Below, piece by piece: positions 1 to 5,068 of a stretch of DNA of 8,052 nucleotides; positions within the stretch are counted from its first letter, which is position 1; every line of letters starts with the position of its first letter. Origin of the DNA: DALYDP01 sp964348685 (lineage in GTDB: Bacteria > Patescibacteriota > Gracilibacteria > Peribacterales > Peribacteraceae); the NCBI GenBank assembly GCA_964348685.1, contig CAYGDM010000050.1:1-8052 (forward strand), given 5' to 3'. The notes beneath the pieces are model-generated. The model worked only from the letters and a program-made list of their open reading frames with translations, had not been told where the DNA came from and did no database searches. Made by a program: the position numbers and the translations under genes.

Positions 1-9
1 CTCTAAGCG

Positions 10-432
10 TTAATCCCAGTACGGCTCCTGCAAGGCCTTCTCCATGACGTCGTCGAGCGTGAGCGTGCGCTCCGCGTCGAAGACTTTCCCTTCGATCTTG
101 TAGATCTTCTTCATCGTGCGGTACGTGCCCCAGGGGTAATAGCGCGTGCGCGGTTTGCGCGGCGGGCGACGATCCCTGCCCTTCATCACGGGAGCTGGCT
201 TCGCGCCGGCGGCGGGTGCCGCAGCTTCGGGCTTGGAGTCCGCGGGCTTGTTCTCGGCGGCGTCTTCACTCGGCACGTCGGCGAAGCGCGGCGGCATGGC
301 GAGCGGCTTCGCGTGGCCTTTCTCGTTGAACTCCACGCGCGCGACGACCGCTTTCGCGTCCGGGTCGACGTAGACAAGGTCATCGTCGTTGTAGGTCTGT
401 GTGCCGGTGATCGGTGCTTCGGTGTCGCTCAT
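10..432 (-). CDS. Hypothetical protein, Pro/Ala-rich linker and basic segment (140 aa)
   Basis: I do not recognise this protein. It has an acidic N-terminal part (about residues 1-35, with a DDDLVYVDPD stretch), a low-complexity Ala/Pro/Lys linker (about 58-82), a strongly basic patch (KGRDRRPPRKPRTRYY, about 84-99) and a C-terminal part with YRTMKKIYKIEGKVFDAERTLT that looks folded. There is no signal peptide or membrane segment, so it is probably cytoplasmic; the basic patch could bind nucleic acid or a membrane surface, which is inference only. Its ATG lies 6 nt after the TAA of the upstream membrane-protein gene on the same strand, and no Shine-Dalgarno is visible, so translation is probably coupled to that gene. 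The pair looks like a two-gene operon. Frame integrity and operon position support a real gene; function is unknown. Confidence 0.75.
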   Translation of the reverse strand: MSDTEAPITGTQTYNDDDLVYVDPDAKAVVARVEFNEKGHAKPLAMPPRFADVPSEDAAENKPADSKPEAAAPAAGAKPAPVMKGRDRRPPRKPRTRYYPWGTYRTMKKIYKIEGKVFDAERTLTLDDVMEKALQEPYWD

Positions 433-438
433 GGCTGA

Positions 439-1029
439 TTACATGCGAAGGTTATGGTCTTCCGGCTGCAACGGCGGCGGAGGCGGAGGCGGTGGCGGGA
501 CGGATTGCGTGCGGATTTCGGGTTGGGGCACGGGAACGTGCGTCACGTCTTCGGGGTGGTGGAACAAATCCTGCACTTCTTTGCGGCGCTCTTCCTGCCA
601 TTGTAAAAATGCATAGAGCGTGGCGACGAGGCCGCACACGAGCGAGAAGTAGATGCCGTAACGGACGCCGAGACCACGGAATTCGTAGGTGACGCGCGTA
701 AGGACGGACAACGACGCAAGCGTGAGCACCGCTGCCTGGGCCGTGAGCCACAAACGCGCGACTGCTTTCGCCGGACGCTTCACGATCGACGGTCCGCCGA
801 CGATCGGCAGGAACGTGATGAGCAGCACGACGACGTGCAGCACGAGGATTGTCCCGCCGATGTACGACACGTAGAACTGCAGGCCGTTGTACGACACCGG
901 GTCGCCGCCGAGGAACTGGCCAGACAACCACGGGAAGAACAGGAACACGAGAGCACCGAGCGTCGCGCTGTTCAAAATGCGTTCCTCAAGGTCGAGGGCC
1001 AAGAGCGCCGTTCGGAGTTTTTGCCACAT
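439..1029 (-). CDS. Four-helix integral membrane protein with polyproline tail, unknown function (196 aa)
   Basis: Four hydrophobic segments are visible at about residues 21-38, 55-78, 92-110 and 123-143, with short loops including FLGGDPVSYNGLQFY between the first two. The C-terminus (about 144-196) is charged, then proline-rich, and holds nine consecutive prolines at about 178-186; this predicts ribosome stalling relieved by EF-P. A basic run (QWQEERRKE) follows the last helix, which by the positive-inside rule places the tail in the cytoplasm. I recognise no family. The start is ATG at 1029, with a TACAAT hexamer ending 6 nt upstream and no Shine-Dalgarno, suggesting a leaderless mRNA. The gene is divergent from the glycosyltransferase at 1073 and lies immediately upstream of the 140-aa hypothetical gene, likely in one operon. 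Confidence 0.8.
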   Translation of the reverse strand: MWQKLRTALLALDLEERILNSATLGALVFLFFPWLSGQFLGGDPVSYNGLQFYVSYIGGTILVLHVVVLLITFLPIVGGPSIVKRPAKAVARLWLTAQAAVLTLASLSVLTRVTYEFRGLGVRYGIYFSLVCGLVATLYAFLQWQEERRKEVQDLFHHPEDVTHVPVPQPEIRTQSVPPPPPPPPPLQPEDHNLRM

Positions 1030-1035
1030 GCCGAG

Positions 1036-1041
1036 ATTGTA
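1036..1041 (-). promoter_or_regulatory. -10 element (TACAAT) for the membrane-protein operon
   Basis: On the minus strand TACAAT (5/6 match to TATAAT) is followed by CTCGGC and then the ATG at 1029. A start site at the usual 6-7 nt below the hexamer would fall on the start codon, giving a leaderless transcript. The hexamer 17 bp further upstream (TGTAGC, 1064-1059) is a weak -35. The element lies within the upstream part of the divergent glycosyltransferase promoter. Confidence 0.55.
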
Positions 1042-1066
1042 GCACGGAAGCCGCGCCCGCTACACT
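1037..1066 (+). promoter_or_regulatory. Promoter for GT4 glycosyltransferase, leaderless type
   Basis: TACACT at 1061-1066 is a good -10 hexamer and is separated from the ATG at 1073 by only CGCGTT (6 nt). TTGTAG at 1037-1042 is a possible -35 (TTG core) with an 18-bp spacer, and it overlaps the -10 of the divergent operon. TGTAGC (1038-1043) and GCTACA (1059-1064) form an inverted repeat, because the two divergent promoters mirror each other. There is no Shine-Dalgarno before the start. Confidence 0.55.
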
Positions 1067-1072
1067 CGCGTT

Positions 1073-2152
1073 ATGCGACTCTGGATCGACGTGCGGGAGG
1101 CGTGCAGGGCACGCAAAACGGGCAAAGGCCAGTGGACGCTGCGCTGCGTGACGGCGCTGCTCGAACGGGCGGACGTGCGCGTAACATTGCTGACGGATGA
1201 GGATATTCCGGCTGCGTGGAAAACGTTGCCTGGTTTCGCCGACGTTCGAACGCTCTCGAACGGCATGCGGTGGCACCTCGCCGCGTGGAAACTTCTTCGG
1301 AAAGAGCAAAAGAACGTCGATGCGTACCTCGCGCCGACGAGCTTCATCGTGCCCTTCCTCATCGGCAAAACCGTTCCGACGATCTGCGTCGTGCACGACC
1401 TCATCGCGTTCCGGAACGAACCGCACGACCGCAAAGCGACGATGATCGAGCGCATGACGCTGCCGCGTGCGCTGCGGATGGCGAAGGCAGTGTGTACCGT
1501 GAGCGATGCGACGGCGAACGCGCTTCGCGAGAAATTCGGTTCGCACGTTTGCTCCGTCACGGTCGGCGCTGGCCCGACAATCGACCCGGCTTCGCCAAGC
1601 TTCGCCGAGGCAAGCACATGGACGGGCGGCGGTAATCACATCCTCTGCATCGGTACGCTCTGCCCACGGAAAAACCAGCTGCGGCTTATCAAAGCGTTCG
1701 CGTCGCTCCCCTCCTCCGTGCGCGGCGACATCGTGTTGAAACTCGTCGGCGGACGCGGGTGGCAGGACGACGACATCGTACGCGCGGCAAAAGAAACCGA
1801 CGGCGTGGAATGGCTTGGGTTTCAAGATGATGCGTCGTGTCGTGAATTGCTTCGCACGTGCACAGCATTCGCACTGCTCTCGGAGGAAGAAGGTTTCGGT
1901 CTTCCGCTCCTTGATGCGATGACGGTTGGTGCGCCGCTGCTCGCGTCCGATATTCCCGTGTTCCATGAAGTCGCCGGAGACGCGGCGGTGTATGCGGATC
2001 CGAAGGATGTGAAAGCGATCGCCGAGGGAATCACGCGTGTACTTACGGACGATTCTTCGGAATGCCGAGCGATAGGAAAAGCGCGTTCTACTATGTTTTC
2101 GTGGCAGAAAACGGCAGAAGCGGTGCTGCGGTCGTGTGCGGGAGCGCGTTGA
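1073..2152 (+). CDS. Glycosyltransferase, GT4 family (359 aa)
   Basis: This is a predicted GT-B fold retaining glycosyltransferase that transfers a sugar from a nucleotide-sugar donor to a surface glycan, lipid or protein acceptor at the cytoplasmic face; the actual substrates cannot be read from the sequence. The N-terminal acceptor half opens with MRLWIDVRE and a TGKGQWTLR segment equivalent to the usual GIGRYT loop, and it carries VHDL at about 107-110. The C-terminal donor half begins with ILCIGTLCPRKNQ (about 190-202) and holds the EGFGLPLLD signature at 273-281. The usual E-x7-E pair is E-x7-D here (E273, D281), a conservative but notable change. The protein has normal length for the family and no membrane helix. 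The start is ATG with a TACACT hexamer 6 nt upstream and no Shine-Dalgarno. It is distantly related to the glycosyltransferase at 3882. Its TGA stop overlaps the -35 proposed for the downstream NAD kinase. Confidence 0.9.
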   Translation: MRLWIDVREACRARKTGKGQWTLRCVTALLERADVRVTLLTDEDIPAAWKTLPGFADVRTLSNGMRWHLAAWKLLRKEQKNVDAYLAPTSFIVPFLIGKTVPTICVVHDLIAFRNEPHDRKATMIERMTLPRALRMAKAVCTVSDATANALREKFGSHVCSVTVGAGPTIDPASPSFAEASTWTGGGNHILCIGTLCPRKNQLRLIKAFASLPSSVRGDIVLKLVGGRGWQDDDIVRAAKETDGVEWLGFQDDASCRELLRTCTAFALLSEEEGFGLPLLDAMTVGAPLLASDIPVFHEVAGDAAVYADPKDVKAIAEGITRVLTDDSSECRAIGKARSTMFSWQKTAEAVLRSCAGAR

Positions 2153-2177
2153 CAGTCACGGCGCGACAAGGGATCGT
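2149..2177 (+). promoter_or_regulatory. Putative promoter for nadK, overlapping the upstream stop codon
   Basis: A perfect TTGACA -35 hexamer (2149-2154) contains the TGA stop of the glycosyltransferase. Seventeen bp downstream lies GATCGT (2172-2177), a poor -10 (only A2, T3 and T6 match) that ends 7 nt before the ATG at 2185. The -35 is convincing and the -10 is not; the spacing agrees with the other promoters in the window. Confidence 0.4.
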
Positions 2178-2184
2178 GCGTTCC

Positions 2185-3081
2185 ATGGCGACAGCAGCAT
2201 TCACACGGATCGGCCTCGTTGCGAAGTTTCATCTGCAGAATAAAGATGAGGTATTGCGTCCGATCATCACCGTGCTGAAGAGCTGCGGCGGCGAGGTGTT
2301 TTTCGATTCTCACACCATCGGCGACCTTCCGTGCACGAAAGACATCGCGCCGATCGTGAACGTCGCGGATCTCGATCTGCTCGTCGTCGTCGGCGGTGAT
2401 GGCACGATCCTGCGCGCGATTCGCGAGTTGAAACCCGAAAATGTTCCCGTGCTCGCTATCAACGCGGGGTCGGTCGGTTTCCTTTCCGAACTTCCCCTCG
2501 CGGATGTCGCGTCGAAACTTCCGGGTCTCCTCGAGGGCAACGCGTCGATCGAACGCCGCTCGTGCCTGAACGCGGAAGTTTTCCGTGGCGACGAGTGCAT
2601 ATTCCAGTGTGTCGCGCTGAACGACGCTGTTATTTCACAAGGCACTATTTCGCGTTTGCTGAACCTGAAGGCGTTAATTGCCGATGATTTCCTTGCGACG
2701 TACCACGCGGACGGACTCATTGTGTCGACCCCCACGGGATCCACTGCGTATTCGCTTGCCGCGGGCGGTCCGGTCGTGCATCCGACGATCTCCGCGCTCA
2801 TTCTCACGCCGATCAACCCGCACAGCTTCACGCAGAAGCCAATCGTGATCCCCGGCGATGCACCGGTCGAAGTGACGATCGCAAGGGAAGACGTGCCCGC
2901 GTTCGCGGATACGACGGTTGGTCTCACGATCGACGGTCAGGTGTACCACGCGCTGCAAGCAGGCGACCGTATCGTGATGCGCACGGGCATGACGGCTCAG
3001 TTCGTCCGTGCGAACGCCGACGCCTTCTACCGTGCGCTGCGGACGAAGCTGAAATGGGGCGAAGGGTTAGACGTGCAGTGA
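2185..3081 (+). CDS. nadK: NAD kinase (298 aa)
   Basis: Phosphorylates NAD to NADP with ATP or polyphosphate in the cytoplasm, the only de novo route to NADP. Family motifs appear in order: GGDGTIL at 70-76 (catalytic Asp72), INAGSVGFLSEL at 92-103, LNDAVI at 145-150, the TPTGSTAYSLAAGG nucleotide-binding loop at 182-195, LTPINPHSFTQKPIVIP at 207-223 and GLTIDGQ at 246-252. The C-terminus ends in the family-typical RTKLKWG. Two departures are visible: NE is usual where ND (146-147) occurs, and the GFL motif is preceded by GSV rather than the common GRLG-like run. I chose the ATG at 2185 because the longer in-frame ATG (2062) would overlap the glycosyltransferase by 91 bp and add non-homologous residues; a GTG at 2176 is an alternative. 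An AAGGGA run sits 11 nt before the start, long for a Shine-Dalgarno. The 3' end overlaps convergent prmC by 15 bp. Confidence 0.93.
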   Translation: MATAAFTRIGLVAKFHLQNKDEVLRPIITVLKSCGGEVFFDSHTIGDLPCTKDIAPIVNVADLDLLVVVGGDGTILRAIRELKPENVPVLAINAGSVGFLSELPLADVASKLPGLLEGNASIERRSCLNAEVFRGDECIFQCVALNDAVISQGTISRLLNLKALIADDFLATYHADGLIVSTPTGSTAYSLAAGGPVVHPTISALILTPINPHSFTQKPIVIPGDAPVEVTIAREDVPAFADTTVGLTIDGQVYHALQAGDRIVMRTGMTAQFVRANADAFYRALRTKLKWGEGLDVQ

Positions 3082-3864
3082 CGATTGCGCAGCGAGACAC
3101 TCCACGACGATCCCCCGGCAGAACGGGTGATTTTTGGCTTGTAGAAGCAATTCACGCAGAAGATCCGCGCCGTCTTTCCCGCCGCCCATGAGCGCGATGC
3201 GGGGTTCATGCGCTTTCACGTCGGCACCGAGGAGCGATTCGTCTGCGACATAGGGCGGATTACTGACGAGCACAAAAGGTTCACGCAAATCGCCGATGGG
3301 TTCGAGAAGGTTTCCATGAAGAAACGTGATGCGATCACTGACGTTGTGACGTCGTGCATTGTCGCGAGCAACTTCCAATGCGTCGTCTGACACGTCGATC
3401 GCGATGATCTTCAGTGCCGGTCGTTCACATGCGAGCGTCACCGCGATGCAGCCGCTGCCCGTGCCAACGTCGACGATCGTCTTCACGTCGTCCAGATCTC
3501 CGAATGTTTCCGCGATGGCGACGATGTCGTTGTCGATGGTTTGCATCGGCGATATATCTTTTCCATCAAGCATCTGAAAAGTCGTGTCGATCAATGCCTC
3601 AGTGCACGGTCGCGGAATCAGTACACCTGGCCGTACCGAAAACGTGCGGCCGTAAAATTCTTTCTCGCCCGTGATGTATGAGAGAGGTTCCCCGGTCCTG
3701 CGTCGCGCGATCGCGGCTGCGAACAATGCTTCGACGTCGGATGCGAGTTCGTCGGGAGCGTGCGCAATCAGCCACGTGCGATCATGGTCCATCACGTGCG
3801 CCAAGAGGACCTCGGCGTCGAGCCGATTCACGCCAGCCGATGCCAGTGCGTCCGTGATGCGCAT
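3067..3864 (-). CDS. prmC: Release factor glutamine methyltransferase PrmC/HemK, C-terminally shortened (265 aa)
   Basis: Methylates the glutamine of the GGQ motif in release factors RF1/RF2 using S-adenosylmethionine, in the cytoplasm. The N-terminal helical domain (about 1-58) is followed by GEPLSYITGEKEFYG (58-72) and VLIPRPCTE (81-89), then the SAM loop VDVGTGSG (131-138), the acidic strand end IAIDVSDDALE (155-164) and the catalytic NPPY (202-205), continuing to the family-typical HEPRIALMGGGKDGADLLREL. Three oddities stand out. A Cys occupies the Asp/Glu position of IPRPxTE. The linker between that motif and the SAM loop (about 90-128) is roughly 20 residues longer than usual. The protein stops soon after VVECLAAQ, so the roughly 35-40 C-terminal residues of typical PrmC (last strands of the methyltransferase fold) are absent. 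The stop falls inside the 3' end of nadK. The ATG start fits the domain; no Shine-Dalgarno is present. Confidence 0.9.
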   Translation of the reverse strand: MRITDALASAGVNRLDAEVLLAHVMDHDRTWLIAHAPDELASDVEALFAAAIARRRTGEPLSYITGEKEFYGRTFSVRPGVLIPRPCTEALIDTTFQMLDGKDISPMQTIDNDIVAIAETFGDLDDVKTIVDVGTGSGCIAVTLACERPALKIIAIDVSDDALEVARDNARRHNVSDRITFLHGNLLEPIGDLREPFVLVSNPPYVADESLLGADVKAHEPRIALMGGGKDGADLLRELLLQAKNHPFCRGIVVECLAAQSSLHV

Positions 3865-3869
3865 GGGGG

Positions 3870-3875
3870 TATCAT
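3870..3875 (+). promoter_or_regulatory. -10 element (TATCAT) for the second glycosyltransferase
   Basis: TATCAT matches TATAAT at 5/6 positions and is followed by GCCACA (6 nt) and the GTG start at 3882. This implies a leaderless mRNA. I see no convincing -35 at 16-18 bp. The hexamer overlaps the minus-strand hexamer for prmC by 5 bp, so the two genes appear to share one bidirectional core promoter. Confidence 0.5.
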
Positions 3876-3876
3876 G
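3871..3876 (-). promoter_or_regulatory. -10 element (CATGAT) for prmC
   Basis: Read on the minus strand, CATGAT (4/6 match, with A2 and T6 kept) is followed by 6 nt (ACCCCC) and the prmC ATG at 3864. No -35 is recognisable. The only alternative within the 17-bp intergenic gap is promoter sequence lying further inside the glycosyltransferase gene. Confidence 0.4.
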
Positions 3877-3881
3877 CCACA

Positions 3882-4922
3882 GTGACGACGATCGCGATCG
3901 ACGGCAGGTTCATGGGCACGGGGACGGGCCTGGCCCGCTATACGTCGGAATTGGTGTCCGCGCTGCTTTCGCGCCCCAATGGGGATATTCACTACGTCGT
4001 ATTGGTCCGAAATACGGCTGAACTGCCCGATATCCGACTCCCCCACCGCATTCTCCTGGCCGATATTCCTCATTATTCGCTGGCAGAACAGACGAAACTT
4101 CCGGCATTGCTGAAAGCATCCGGCGCCGATCTCGCGTTCTTTCCGCACTTCAACGCCCCCTTTTTCTGCCCTATTCCGTTCGTCGCGACTGTGCACGACC
4201 TCATTTTGCACCGGCATCCCGGCGACGTGTCGTTCCTCAAGCAAGCGGCGTACCGCGTTCTCGTGCATCGCGCGCTTCGACGTGCGAAGGCGATCATTGC
4301 CGTGAGCCAATGGACGAAAGACGACGTTGCTGCGAACTACGGCCCGGCCGTTGCGAAGAAGACGACCGTCATCGGCGAAGGCGTGAACGAATCGTTCATG
4401 GTCCAACCGCTCGCGCGCATCGAAGACGTGCGCATGCGCTACGGATTGCAGCGCCCGTTCTTCCTCTACGTCGGCAACTGCAAACCGCACAAAAACGTCC
4501 CGATGCTGCTCGACGCGTTCTCCCTCGCGCGGCCCGATGCTGACCTGCTCCTCGTGAGCGGCGGCGCGGATGCGCGTGCGTTGCGCCTGCCGCCGAACGT
4601 GCGCCTGCTCGAAGGCGTGCCCGACGACGACCTTCCCCTGCTCTACGGTGCGGCGCGCTGTTTCGTGACGGCATCGCTCGAAGAGGGCTACTGCCTGCCC
4701 ATCGCGGAAGCCTTGGCGTGCGGCTGCCCCGTGATCGGCACGAACCGCGCGGCGATTCCTGAAATCCTGGACGGTCACGGTGTGCTCGTGGAACCCACCG
4801 TCGAAGCCTTCGAAGCCGCGTTCGGCGATCCCCCGACGCTCGCCGCCCCCGTGCGCATCGGCAACTGGGAGAAGGCGGCGGACGAAACCGAACAGATGTT
4901 GTTGGCCGCAACAAGAAGGTGA
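3882..4922 (+). CDS. Glycosyltransferase, GT4 family (346 aa)
   Basis: A predicted retaining GT-B glycosyltransferase for surface glycan or glycolipid assembly; donor and acceptor are unknown. The N-terminal half starts MTTIAIDGRFMGTGTGLARYTSE-like, the glycine loop plus RYT typical of mannosyltransferase-like GT4 enzymes, and has VHDL at 104-107 and an IIAVSQWTKDD segment at 138-148. The donor half begins FFLYVGNCKPHKN (193-205) and contains EEGYCLPIAEAL with an intact E-x7-E (E268, E276). The fold is complete, at normal length for the family. GTG at 3882 is the start: it gives the conserved N-terminal strand, lies 6 nt below a TATCAT hexamer, and no ATG precedes it in frame. There is no Shine-Dalgarno. 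It shares collinear motifs, and an exact 14-base match at the VHDL codons, with the glycosyltransferase at 1073, so the two are paralogues. It converges on the SLH/Calx-beta gene. Confidence 0.9.
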   Translation: MTTIAIDGRFMGTGTGLARYTSELVSALLSRPNGDIHYVVLVRNTAELPDIRLPHRILLADIPHYSLAEQTKLPALLKASGADLAFFPHFNAPFFCPIPFVATVHDLILHRHPGDVSFLKQAAYRVLVHRALRRAKAIIAVSQWTKDDVAANYGPAVAKKTTVIGEGVNESFMVQPLARIEDVRMRYGLQRPFFLYVGNCKPHKNVPMLLDAFSLARPDADLLLVSGGADARALRLPPNVRLLEGVPDDDLPLLYGAARCFVTASLEEGYCLPIAEALACGCPVIGTNRAAIPEILDGHGVLVEPTVEAFEAAFGDPPTLAAPVRIGNWEKAADETEQMLLAATRR

Positions 4923-4973
4923 AACCTTTGCTATAACCCAGGCAATCTTTCGTCGTGCCGTTTCATTCCCGGA

Positions 4974-4997
4974 CAAAGAAAAACCCGCACTCGCGGG
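4974..4997 (-). terminator. Rho-independent terminator for the SLH/Calx-beta gene
   Basis: On the minus strand a 5-bp GC stem (CCCGC, 4-nt loop, GCGGG; 4997-4984) is followed directly by TTTTTCTTTG, a good U-run. On the plus strand the same hairpin is followed by CTTCTCGTT, a poor U-run, so it may only weakly end the glycosyltransferase transcript. It lies 72 bp beyond the stop of the surface-protein gene. Confidence 0.7.
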
Positions 4998-5006
4998 CTT
5001 CTCGTT

Positions 5007-5045
5007 CCCCTCTCCTGGCCGGCGTACGGGTGTGCAGGAGAGGGG
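5007..5045. repeat. Perfect 11-bp inverted repeat with 17-nt loop
   Basis: CCCCTCTCCTG (5007-5017) pairs exactly with CAGGAGAGGGG (5035-5045). The loop between them is GC-rich. On the plus strand the right arm continues as CTAGGGGTGAGGC. The arms and this flank resemble a CCTCACCCCTA-type intergenic palindrome that I have seen in many unrelated GC-rich bacterial genomes. It lies between the surface-protein stop (5069) and its terminator, in the 146-bp gap between two convergent genes, where it could protect transcript 3' ends or be a small repeated element. Confidence 0.65.
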
Positions 5046-5068
5046 CTAGGGGTGAGGCAAAACTCTTC

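Noticed and set aside
986..1966. Long minus-strand open frame (326 codons) opposite the first glycosyltransferase
   Set aside because: The composition is rich in Arg, His and Cys with no motif, and the plus-strand frame has clear GT4 signatures.
2062..2184. Upstream ATG extending nadK by 41 residues
   Set aside because: It overlaps the glycosyltransferase by 91 bp and adds residues that do not resemble NAD kinase; the family's first strand (RIGLVAK) begins eight residues into the 2185 start.
3020..3110. Frameshift explaining the missing PrmC C-terminus
   Set aside because: Neither alternative minus-strand frame past 3100 resembles the PrmC tail, and the region is the intact 3' end of nadK.
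1073..4922. Alternative genetic code with TGA read as glycine
   Set aside because: TGA closes both glycosyltransferases and nadK just after their expected C-termini, and no internal in-frame TGA occurs in any gene.
4932..4937. TATAAC hexamer after the second glycosyltransferase as promoter of a small RNA ending at the hairpin near 4990
   Set aside because: There is no -35 at proper spacing, no gene follows on the plus strand, and the plus-strand U-run is poor. It is too weak to list as a feature.
3828..4976. Long minus-strand open frame (382 codons) opposite the second glycosyltransferase
   Set aside because: Same reasoning: low-quality composition opposite an enzyme with intact GT4 motifs.
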